A stretch of DNA of 6,164 bases from Bacillota bacterium (lineage in GTDB: Bacteria > Bacillota > Clostridia > Peptostreptococcales > Anaerovoracaceae), in NCBI GenBank assembly GCA_029266295.1, contig JAQSXD010000347.1, positions 1-6,164 of the forward strand, written 5' to 3'. Shown here in pieces: positions 1-5,903 of the stretch. The position numbers and the translations under genes are program-made. The first letter of the stretch is position 1. Every line of letters begins with the position of its first letter. The notes beneath the pieces are model-generated. The model did not search any database and was not told where the DNA came from. It worked only from the letters and a program-made list of their open reading frames with translations.

Positions 1-67
1 CATTGCACCAGACAGCGGAAATGGGAACCTATTTTGAAGTCAGGTGCCGGGAAAGGATGGAGAGAAT
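1..67 (+). other. Unresolved tail of an upstream gene plus ribosome binding site
   Basis: The first bases precede the metallopeptidase gene. Three plus-strand frames are open from position 1: one closes at a TGA at 35-37, the other two run on into the metallopeptidase gene. The frame ending at 35-37 is the best placed to be the tail of an upstream gene, because it stops 30 bases before the next start. Its last residues (IAPDSGNGNLF) are too few and too undistinctive to name. In related Firmicutes this cluster often follows priA, def and fmt, so an fmt tail is a guess from context only. AAAGGA at 52-57 and GGAGAG at 59-64 provide a Shine-Dalgarno region for the ATG at 68. Confidence 0.3.
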
Positions 68-772
68 ATGTATTTTGGAATGTTTGACCCGACAATCATC
101 ATATTGATACCGGCGATGATTTTCACCATGTATGCGCAAAGCAAGGTGAATTCCGCCTATAATAAATACGCAACGGTAAGAAACCGAAGAGGAATGACCG
201 GTGCTCAGGCTGCGAGAAGAATTCTCGACAGTAACGGTCTGCAGGATATTCCTATTGAGGTAACCAATCAAAGGTTGGGTGATCATTATCATCCAGGTAA
301 GCGCATCATGCGCTTGTCACCACGAGTGTACAATGATCCTTCTATAGCGTCCGTCAGTATTGCTGCACATGAAGCAGGCCATGCAATTCAGCATGCCGAA
401 GGGTATATCCCTCTTCGGTTCAGAGGAATTCTGGCGCCGCTGGCAACGTTTTCGTCAAGACTTGCCTGGCCCATTTTAATCGTTGGTTTGATGATTATCG
501 GAGCAGGAAACCTCTATCAGGGAAATATGATCTTTACGATCGGTATCATCTTGTACACTTTGGCAGTTCTATTTCAATTAATTACGCTGCCGGTAGAGTT
601 CAACGCAAGCAAAAGAGCAATAGCTCAGATGAACGATTTAGGAATAATTTATGTGGAAGAGACCGCAAGTGCCAAGAAGGTACTTTCTGCAGCTGCTTTG
701 ACTTATGTCGCCGCATTGGCTGCTGCTGTAGCGACTCTTCTGAGAATATTAGCGCTAAGGGGGCGTCAGTGA
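68..772 (+). CDS. Membrane zinc metallopeptidase, YugP family
   Basis: Predicted 234-residue integral membrane zinc peptidase of the YugP / Zn_peptidase_2 type; B. subtilis YugP is close in length. The zinc-binding motif HEAGH is at residues 101-105, with two His ligands and the catalytic Glu 102. A later conserved segment LPVEFNAS (about 174-181) carries Glu 177, the likely third ligand. Hydrophobic segments at about 3-22, 133-150, 153-174 and 205-228 look like four membrane helices, so the active site lies between helices 1 and 2. The family-typical region GMTGAQAARRIL (about 42-53) is present. A GTG at 44 would add eight residues, but the ATG at 68 is preferred because family members start with the first membrane helix and GGAG lies just upstream. 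The stop is one base before rsmB, which implies co-transcription. Physiological substrates of this family are not established. The family call is firm; the function beyond membrane proteolysis is not. Confidence 0.9.
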   Translation: MYFGMFDPTIIILIPAMIFTMYAQSKVNSAYNKYATVRNRRGMTGAQAARRILDSNGLQDIPIEVTNQRLGDHYHPGKRIMRLSPRVYNDPSIASVSIAAHEAGHAIQHAEGYIPLRFRGILAPLATFSSRLAWPILIVGLMIIGAGNLYQGNMIFTIGIILYTLAVLFQLITLPVEFNASKRAIAQMNDLGIIYVEETASAKKVLSAAALTYVAALAAAVATLLRILALRGRQ

Positions 773-773
773 A

Positions 774-1853
774 ATGGATAAAAACAGAAGAACTGCATAC
801 TTTACACTACTGGATGTCGAAACAAAGAACTCCTATTCCCATATCTCATTGAACCATCATATCATCAGCGGAAAGCCGGATGCTCCGTCTTTTGTCAGGG
901 AACTGGTTTATGGTGTTTTGGAGAATAAGACCTATTTAGATTATATGATTGAACATTTCATAAAAACCCCTGTTGCTAAAATGAAGACAAGCGACCTCAT
1001 CGTATTAAGAATGGGATTCTATCAGCTGAAATTTCTGAGCGGTGTACCGGAGTATGCTGCAGTCAGTGAAAGTGTTGATTTGGCAAAGAGATTCTGCAAG
1101 GGCAGAGAGGGTTTTGTTAATGGTGTGCTGAGAAGTTTTGTTCGGGCAGGAAAAACGGTGGAACTTCCCGATCGTGCTGCTGATGAGGTGAAGTATCTTT
1201 CCATTAAATATTCCTATGAGCCTTGGATCATAGAGCTGTGGATGGAACAGTATGAAACGCCATTTGTAGAGGAACTGCTAGAAGCGGGAAATACCACGCC
1301 AGCTTTAATTGTGCGGGTCAATCGGCTTAAAACTACCAGGGAGGATTTAAAGAGAAGACTCGTCGCCAAGGGGTATCTTGCAGAGGACGGAGTTCTTTGC
1401 AAGGAGGCGCTTCATGTGGAGGGACGCGGACTGCTTGAAGGAAAACTATATCAGAACGGGATGTTTTCTGTTCAGGATGAAAGTTCGATTCTTGCTGTTA
1501 ACCTTCTCGACCCACAGTCAGACGAACTGGTTATGGATGTTTGTGCAGCACCTGGCGGAAAAACCTTGGCAATCGCTGAAAAGATGGGAAACAGAGGCGA
1601 GATTGTCGCATGGGATATCTACAGACGGAAACTGGCAATTATCGATAAGGAAGCAGAGCGATTGGGTGTGACCAATATTACAACGAAGACCTGGGATGCC
1701 ACAAGAGTGGATTCTTCCATGATCGAAAAGGCTGACCGAGTACTTGTGGATGCTCCTTGCTCAGGCCTTGGAGTAGTAAAAAACAAACAAGAGAACTCGA
1801 AGAACTTCCAAAGAAGCAGCTTGCGATTCTTTCTGCATCCTCCAAGTATGTGA
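774..1853 (+). CDS. rsmB: 16S rRNA (cytosine-967-C5)-methyltransferase RsmB, frameshifted, N-terminal and central part
   Basis: RsmB (Fmu/Sun) uses S-adenosylmethionine to make m5C967 in 16S rRNA. Residues 1 to about 130 form the NusB-like RNA-binding domain (motif VRELVYGVLENKTYLDYMI near 41-59; AAVSESVDLAKRF near 95-107; FVNGVLRSF near 114-122). The methyltransferase domain follows, with SAM motif I DVCAAPGGKT at 255-264 and motif IV DAPCSG at 326-331, including Cys 329. After GVVKN (333-337) the family resemblance ends: the remaining 22 residues are out-of-frame translation up to a TGA at 1851-1853. The expected continuation, including the motif VI catalytic Cys, lies in the -1 frame to 2047. 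As read literally this product is 359 residues against about 430-450 for the family, and it would lack the nucleophile. The start is ATG 774, one base after the metallopeptidase stop, with AAGGGGG at 757-763. Either the gene is inactivated, the sequence has an error, or ribosomes shift frame here. Confidence 0.88.
   Translation: MDKNRRTAYFTLLDVETKNSYSHISLNHHIISGKPDAPSFVRELVYGVLENKTYLDYMIEHFIKTPVAKMKTSDLIVLRMGFYQLKFLSGVPEYAAVSESVDLAKRFCKGREGFVNGVLRSFVRAGKTVELPDRAADEVKYLSIKYSYEPWIIELWMEQYETPFVEELLEAGNTTPALIVRVNRLKTTREDLKRRLVAKGYLAEDGVLCKEALHVEGRGLLEGKLYQNGMFSVQDESSILAVNLLDPQSDELVMDVCAAPGGKTLAIAEKMGNRGEIVAWDIYRRKLAIIDKEAERLGVTNITTKTWDATRVDSSMIEKADRVLVDAPCSGLGVVKNKQENSKNFQRSSLRFFLHPPSM
1778..1784 (+). 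other. A AAA AAC slippery heptamer at the rsmB frame break
   Basis: In the rsmB reading frame the codons are GTA AAA AAC, so the last base of GTA plus the next two codons form A AAA AAC, the canonical X XXY YYZ pattern for -1 ribosomal frameshifting. A -1 slip here moves translation exactly into the frame that encodes the RsmB C-terminus, reading QTRELEELPKKQLAIL onward. A GGAG at 1770-1773 lies upstream, only four bases from the heptamer, which is closer than in dnaX-type signals. The nearest downstream hairpin I find (AAAGAA 1810-1815 with TTCTTT 1827-1832) is about 25 bases away, which is too far to be a classical stimulator. The heptamer is seen directly; its use is unproven. Confidence 0.35.
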
Positions 1854-2047
1854 AGCCCGGTGGGGTGCTGGTTTACAGCACTTGTACCATTTCTCACAAC
1901 GAGAATCAAAAAGTCGTGAAAGAGTTCTTAAAAAAGAATACTAGCTTCAGCAAGGTTGAAGAGCTTCAGCTTCTTCCGAATATCAACAACACGGATGGAT
2001 TCTTTATTTGTAAAATGAAGAAAGATGAAAGCCTAATCGGAGACTGA
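1784..2047 (+). pseudogene. rsmB: RsmB C-terminal part, displaced into the -1 frame
   Basis: This stretch encodes the end of the RsmB methyltransferase domain. LEELPKKQLAIL is followed by YVKPGGVLVYSTCTISHNEN, which contains motif VI; its Thr-Cys (Cys codon 1883-1885) is the catalytic nucleophile in m5C RNA methyltransferases. The end, FICKMKKDE, resembles the usual last strand. The stop is TGA 2045-2047. The frame is open back to about 1757, where only a TTG with no convincing ribosome binding site is available, so independent translation is unlikely. Joining the frames at 1784 gives about 424 residues. From remembered B. subtilis and E. coli RsmB, 23 residues separate the GLG/ATG of motif IV from the QxxIL segment. 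Here 44 bases remain, about 25 short, and the conserved RRxPDxK loop is missing. That favours a small deletion over a simple one-base indel. Confidence 0.8.
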
Positions 2048-2071
2048 TGAAACTCGGAACTGGATGAAACT

Positions 2072-2100
2072 TTGACATTTCATTTGTTTTTATATATAAT
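2072..2100 (+). promoter_or_regulatory. Perfect-consensus sigma-A (sigma-70 type) promoter upstream of prpC
   Basis: The -35 hexamer TTGACA is at 2072-2077 and the -10 hexamer TATAAT at 2095-2100, separated by exactly 17 bases of mostly A and T. Both hexamers match consensus at all six positions. Transcription should begin around 2106-2109, leaving a leader of about 95 bases before the prpC ATG at 2204. No terminator-like hairpin with a T-tract lies between the rsmB stop and this promoter, so read-through from upstream is also possible. The promoter should drive prpC, prkC, rsgA and probably rpe. Confidence 0.85.
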
Positions 2101-2203
2101 AACTACGCAAGGATGGAGCTGCCGCCAGTAATGTAGTTTTTATGGCGTAGGTGAAATTTCTTGCAAAGTGATGATACAAGCATCGGATCAATAGGGGAAG
2201 CTT
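2101..2203 (+). other. prpC 5' leader with competing short inverted repeats
   Basis: This non-coding stretch lies between the predicted promoter and prpC. Three short dyads share bases: CTACGC 2103-2108 with GCGTAG 2145-2150; CGCCA 2123-2127 with TGGCG 2143-2147; AACTAC 2101-2106 with GTAGTT 2133-2138. At most a subset can form together. The 5' arms at 2101-2108 fall at or before the predicted transcription start, so in transcripts from this promoter only the CGCCA/TGGCG stem would be intact; the outer dyads could instead be an operator. I recognise no known riboswitch class or T-box here. AGGGGAAG at 2193-2200 is the ribosome binding site for prpC. Confidence 0.3.
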
Positions 2204-2932
2204 ATGACACAAGTGGGATTTAAAACTGACAAAGGCAGAAAGAGAGGGAGAAATGAAGACTCTCTTTTCGTCATGCCAAAAGAGGAGATTTATATTGTTG
2301 CTGACGGAGTCGGCGGCCAGAATTCAGGGGAACTGGCTAGTACAATGGCAGTGAAAGGCATTGCTGAATACATAAAATCGCGGCCATTAAAGGGCGCTGA
2401 AAACGAAGATGAACTGCGGAGTTACTTTCTGGATTGCATGAGATTAGTGAATGACTTGATTTATCAGGCTTCTAAGCAGTCTCCTGAAAATGCAGGAATG
2501 GCTACTACCGCAGTGCTTCTTTATCTGAACAAAAGAACTGCTTATTTTATTAACATTGGTGACAGCAGAGCCTATATTTACAGAGAGGGGCAGATCAGCC
2601 AGGTTACCGAAGACCATACCTATGTAAATGAATTAGTGAAAGGCGGCTCAATTACAAGAGCAGAAGCGGAAAACCATCCGCAGAAAAATATGATAACAAG
2701 GGCGCTGGGAGGAGATGATAAGGTCCTTCCAGATTTTTATCGATTGGATACCATCAAGGGTGATATCATCATTCTATGTACTGATGGCCTTTATGGAGAG
2801 GTGACTGTGGAAGAAATCTGCAGCATGGCAGCAGTGACAAGTTCCATGAGCACTTTGAGCAGGAAGCTGGTCGAACGTGCCAATGAGAACGGTGGACATG
2901 ACAACATAACAGTAATTTGTTTGAAGATATAA
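2204..2932 (+). CDS. prpC: PPM/PP2C-type Ser/Thr protein phosphatase (PrpC/Stp)
   Basis: A soluble, metal-dependent protein phosphatase of 242 residues, close to B. subtilis PrpC. It removes phosphate from Ser/Thr residues, notably on the partner kinase PrkC and its substrates. The PP2C motifs appear in order: RGRNEDS (14-20) with metal-associated Asp 19; VADGVGG (32-38) with the metal ligand Asp 34 and Gly 35; GMATTAV (98-104); INIGDSRAYIY (117-126); TEDHT (135-139); ITRALGG (164-170); CTDGLYGEV (192-200) with Asp 194; GHDNITV (231-237) with Asp 233. All expected metal-binding acidic residues are present and no membrane segment is seen, so it should be active in the cytoplasm. The ATG at 2204 has AGGGGAAG ending three bases upstream. 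It is followed after 111 bases by prkC, the usual kinase-phosphatase pair, and is probably transcribed from the consensus promoter at 2072-2100. Confidence 0.95.
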   Translation: MTQVGFKTDKGRKRGRNEDSLFVMPKEEIYIVADGVGGQNSGELASTMAVKGIAEYIKSRPLKGAENEDELRSYFLDCMRLVNDLIYQASKQSPENAGMATTAVLLYLNKRTAYFINIGDSRAYIYREGQISQVTEDHTYVNELVKGGSITRAEAENHPQKNMITRALGGDDKVLPDFYRLDTIKGDIIILCTDGLYGEVTVEEICSMAAVTSSMSTLSRKLVERANENGGHDNITVICLKI

Positions 2933-2960
2933 TGGTATGCACAGAGGAAAGCGTTAGAAC

Positions 2961-3004
2961 GGTCGCCACGATTGAGATGCAGTATTCACTGCAAGGAAGC
3001 GACC
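2961..3004. repeat. Nested inverted repeat in the prpC-prkC gap
   Basis: Two perfect six-base dyads lie one inside the other. The outer arms are GGTCGC 2961-2966 and GCGACC 2999-3004, with an A-A/T-T extension across one mismatch. The inner arms are TGCAGT 2978-2983 and ACTGCA 2988-2993, around a four-base ATTC loop. As RNA this would be a stem, an internal loop and a terminal hairpin. No T-tract follows the outer arm, so it is not an intrinsic terminator. It lies about 40 bases upstream of the prkC start, leaving the AGGAGG at 3030-3035 exposed. A role in mRNA processing, stability or relative expression of phosphatase and kinase is possible but inferred. Confidence 0.55.
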
Positions 3005-3043
3005 ATTGCAACATGAAAACATTTATGACAGGAGGATTAACAC

Positions 3044-5005
3044 ATGAGTAGTAGAATACTTGCTGGCAGGTATGAATTACTTGAAAAGATAGGCGATGGC
3101 GGTATGGCCGTTGTATATAAAGCAAGATGTCGATTACTAAATCGCTTTGTTGCGATAAAAATATTAAAGCCTGAATTTACAAAGGATCTGAAATTCATAG
3201 AGAGCTTTCGGCGAGAATCCCAATCGGCTGCAAGTCTTTCACACCCAAACATCGTTAATATTTTTGATGTGGGCAAGGAGGGCAATATCCATTACATCGT
3301 GATGGAGCTGGTTGAAGGAAAGGCCTTGAGCGATATTATCAAAGAAGAAGGCCCTATGGAATTTCAGAAAGCAGTGGGAATTGTAAAGCAGATTGCCCTT
3401 GCTTTGAATTTTGCTCATAAAAATCACATCATACATAGGGACGTGAAGCCGCATAATATTCTAATTACCCCGGAAGGAGTGGCAAAAATCACCGATTTCG
3501 GGATTGCAAAAGCGGTGAATGCGGGAACCATTGTGGGCAACACTGGGACGATTATGGGTTCGGTTCACTATTTTTCACCGGAACAGGCGCGCGGCGGCTA
3601 TGTAGATGAAAAATCCGATATCTATTCACTGGGGATTGTGCTTTATGAGTTAGTGACCGGAAAGGTCCCCTTTGATGCAGAAAACCCTGTTGCAGTTGCT
3701 ATCATGCATATGAATGATGAGATGGTGACCCCTTCCACCTATGCTCCGGAAATACCGTCTGCTGTGGAAGACATCATCATGAAGGCGACAAACAAATATC
3801 AGGTGAATCGGTTTAAAACGGCCAGCGAGATGTATGAAGCGCTGTGTCAGGCAGATATGCATAAAACAAGAGCTTTATCCGGTTTCGATCAATATTCGGG
3901 CGCCGGTTTGGATGCAACAATCGTTATGAACGCCGTCAATGGTTTTAACGGGGCGGCAGGCACAGGAGAGGACAATACCGGAGATATGAGAAAAAAGAAC
4001 AGAGAAAACAAACCGAAAAAACGGATTCGGATCAATAAAGTAAAGGTGGCTGCCATCATTTTAGCGCTGATATGTGCAATTCCGGTGAGCCAGCTGATTT
4101 TAAGTGCATTTAACAGCCTTACAGCAACAAAAGAGGTAGCAGTTCCCAGTGTTCAGGGTATGACCATTGATCAGGCAACAGCAGAACTGAGCAAGTTCAA
4201 CCTGAAAATCAAGGTTGGAGATGAAGTGACTAGCTCCCAATTTGCCGAAGGTGAGATCGTTTCCCAGGACCCAAAAGCGGAAATGATGGTTAAGGAAGGG
4301 TTCTCAGTAACGGTCAGTGTCAGCAAAGGGAAAGAAGAAGATGGAAAAATCCCTAGTGTAGTAAATAAGACAGCCTCTGATGCGAAATTTATTTTGGAAA
4401 GCTATGGTTTTGAGCAGGGCAGTGTCTCGACCGAAAACAGCGATTTTCCGAAGGATGTTGTCATCCGGCAGTCTCCTGAACCAGGGACAAAGGCCGATCC
4501 CGGTACCAAAGTAAGTCTCGTGGTCAGCCTGGGAAAGGCAATCGAACAGGTTCCGGTTCCTGATGTAAAAGGAAAAGATATTGATGCGGCTAAGGCAGAA
4601 CTGGAAAAGGCAGGCATGAGTTTTGGTGCGGTAAGCTATGACATGAGCACGGCATATGAAATCAATACCGTTATGTGGCAGCAGTATGAACCGGGCACAA
4701 TGGTGGATAAAGGTACCGCTGTGAACCTTAAGGTCAGCACAGGAGATCAGCCTCCTGCGACTTCCAGGTCCATTCCGCTTACCATTGATTTCAGTAGCGC
4801 TAAAAATGAAGTGTTTTACCTGACGGTGGTGATCTCAGACGAATCCGGAGTAAAAGCTATCATCAATAGAGAACAGAAGATTAAGAGCGACGGTTCAGAA
4901 ATTCTTTCACTTTCCGGAGACGGAGTGGGGACAGTAAAAGTTCTTTTTGACAACGATGTTGCACTCGAGAAAAATGTAGACTTTAATACTGGAGAAATCA
5001 ATTAA
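3044..5005 (+). CDS. prkC: PASTA-domain membrane Ser/Thr protein kinase (PrkC/Stk1)
   Basis: A 653-residue Hanks-type kinase with an intracellular catalytic domain and an extracellular sensor. Residues 10-270 are the kinase domain: Gly-rich loop GDGGMAVVY (17-25), ATP Lys 39, helix C Glu 58, catalytic HRD 131-133 with Asp 133, Asn 138, DFG 151-153, an activation loop with Thr 162, 167 and 169 before GSVHYFSPEQARGG, and SPE 178-180. A flexible linker with a basic stretch (about 316-334) precedes one membrane helix (about 334-356). Three PASTA repeats follow (about 367-429, 436-497, 503-567), then a beta-rich C-terminal domain (about 575-653) like the Ig-like domain of B. subtilis PrkC. All catalytic residues are intact. 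Related PASTA domains bind muropeptides or lipid II and link cell-wall state to growth, division or spore germination. AGGAGG at 3030-3035 lies eight bases before the ATG. The stop overlaps the rsgA start by one base. Confidence 0.96.
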   Translation: MSSRILAGRYELLEKIGDGGMAVVYKARCRLLNRFVAIKILKPEFTKDLKFIESFRRESQSAASLSHPNIVNIFDVGKEGNIHYIVMELVEGKALSDIIKEEGPMEFQKAVGIVKQIALALNFAHKNHIIHRDVKPHNILITPEGVAKITDFGIAKAVNAGTIVGNTGTIMGSVHYFSPEQARGGYVDEKSDIYSLGIVLYELVTGKVPFDAENPVAVAIMHMNDEMVTPSTYAPEIPSAVEDIIMKATNKYQVNRFKTASEMYEALCQADMHKTRALSGFDQYSGAGLDATIVMNAVNGFNGAAGTGEDNTGDMRKKNRENKPKKRIRINKVKVAAIILALICAIPVSQLILSAFNSLTATKEVAVPSVQGMTIDQATAELSKFNLKIKVGDEVTSSQFAEGEIVSQDPKAEMMVKEGFSVTVSVSKGKEEDGKIPSVVNKTASDAKFILESYGFEQGSVSTENSDFPKDVVIRQSPEPGTKADPGTKVSLVVSLGKAIEQVPVPDVKGKDIDAAKAELEKAGMSFGAVSYDMSTAYEINTVMWQQYEPGTMVDKGTAVNLKVSTGDQPPATSRSIPLTIDFSSAKNEVFYLTVVISDESGVKAIINREQKIKSDGSEILSLSGDGVGTVKVLFDNDVALEKNVDFNTGEIN

Positions 5006-5871
5006 TGAAGGGTATTATCATTAAGGGGATTGCGGGGTTTTACTACGTGAAGACTGAAGAGAAAGTCTATCAGTGTAAAGCCAGGGGCATTTTTAAGAAG
5101 GATGGGATCACTCCCCACGTGGGAGATGAGGTTATCATTTTGCCTCTAGACGAAAAGGAAGCGGTAGTCAATGAAATTTTGACTAGAAAAAACTGTTTTA
5201 TTCGTCCGCCCATTGCAAACGTTGATTGCTTTGTCATCGTTACCGCAGCTGCAAAGCCCCAGCCAAACCCTGATATCATAGACAAATTTCTTGTTATGGC
5301 TGAAAAAAATCATACTGACATCATTGTGTGCATTAATAAGATCGATCTTGTAAGTGAAGAAGAATGGAAGTCGATCGAGAGTATTTATAAGGACATCTAT
5401 CCAGTTGTTTGCATTTGCGGAGCAACGGGAGATGGGATTCAAACACTTGTACAAGTGATGGGGCCACGAAAGTGCGCTCTGGCAGGTCCTTCCGGCACAG
5501 GAAAATCAACCATTCTCAATCGTCTTCAAACCCGTTTTCTTGTTGAAACCGGCGATATTAGTGCGAAGACGAAGCGCGGTAAACATACCACCCGGCATGT
5601 TGAATTGTTTGAGACCGATTCCGGTGCGCTGGTGTTTGATACACCCGGCTTTACCTCCTTTGATATCTTGGATGCTGATGCAGAGGAATTGCATTTTCTT
5701 TATCCAGAGATGGTTCCTTTCATCGGAAGTTGTAAATATGACGACTGCAGGCATGTCAAAGAACCGGACTGCAGGATAAGAGATGCTGTTGAAGAAGGGA
5801 AGATCCACGAATCCCGGTATCAGTCCTATTTAAGTCAATACAAGGAGATTCAAGAGAAGAAAAAGTATTAA
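5005..5871 (+). CDS. rsgA: Ribosome small-subunit-dependent GTPase RsgA (YloQ)
   Basis: A circularly permuted GTPase of 288 residues that binds the maturing 30S subunit and hydrolyses GTP in a late assembly step. The N-terminal OB-fold spans about residues 1-65 (VGDEVIILP near 39-47). The G motifs run in the permuted order typical of the family: G4 NKID 111-114, G5 GATGDG 139-144, G1 P-loop GPSGTGKST 161-169, G2 KHTTRHVEL 193-201, G3 DTPG 212-215. The C-terminal zinc-binding set is complete: Cys 243, Cys 248, His 250 and Cys 256. Its length matches the family (about 290-300). The ATG shares its A with the TAA stop of prkC, and GGAG at 4991-4994 falls inside prkC, so translation is probably coupled. 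The rsgA-after-prkC order is conserved in Firmicutes. No anomaly seen. Confidence 0.97.
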   Translation: MKGIIIKGIAGFYYVKTEEKVYQCKARGIFKKDGITPHVGDEVIILPLDEKEAVVNEILTRKNCFIRPPIANVDCFVIVTAAAKPQPNPDIIDKFLVMAEKNHTDIIVCINKIDLVSEEEWKSIESIYKDIYPVVCICGATGDGIQTLVQVMGPRKCALAGPSGTGKSTILNRLQTRFLVETGDISAKTKRGKHTTRHVELFETDSGALVFDTPGFTSFDILDADAEELHFLYPEMVPFIGSCKYDDCRHVKEPDCRIRDAVEEGKIHESRYQSYLSQYKEIQEKKKY

Positions 5872-5903
5872 TTGATCACGAATTGTGAAGAAGAGGAGAA
5901 TTT

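Noticed and set aside
44..67. GTG at 44 as the metallopeptidase start
   Set aside because: It would add eight residues before the first membrane helix, unlike the family, and the better-placed GGAG precedes the ATG at 68.
1757..2047. The rsmB C-terminal frame as an independent small gene
   Set aside because: Only a TTG start without a ribosome binding site, and its content from about 1787 is continuous with RsmB motif VI, so it is a displaced part of rsmB.
2044..2070. CTGATGA followed by GAAAC, resembling a hammerhead ribozyme core
   Set aside because: The bases between the two core elements (AACTCGGAACTGGAT) do not form the required stem II, and no flanking stems I and III are seen.
2113..2136. 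Seven-codon reading frame MELPPVM as a leader peptide
   Set aside because: The ATG is only a few bases from the predicted transcription start, no room for a ribosome binding site; likely chance.
2107..2165. Possible riboswitch; words such as ACGCAAGG, GGATGGAGCTGCC and GCCGCC loosely recall c-di-GMP-I, fluoride or ZTP motifs
   Set aside because: None of these consensus structures is completed; pairing partners and later conserved segments are absent.
2171..2194. Short reading frame MIQASDQ just before prpC
   Set aside because: No ribosome binding site at a proper distance and too short to support.
2928..2933. TATAAT at the prpC stop as the -10 of a prkC promoter
   Set aside because: The best -35 candidate (ATAACA, 16 bases upstream) is weak and there is no extended -10 TG; could be at most a minor promoter.
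2961..3010. Intrinsic terminator after prpC
   Set aside because: The inverted repeat is not followed by a run of T; the sequence after it is ATTGCAACATG.
1022..5808. Minus-strand open frames lying inside the plus-strand genes
   Set aside because: They lie opposite well-conserved genes, lack ribosome binding sites I can recognise and show no known motifs; they are frame shadows.
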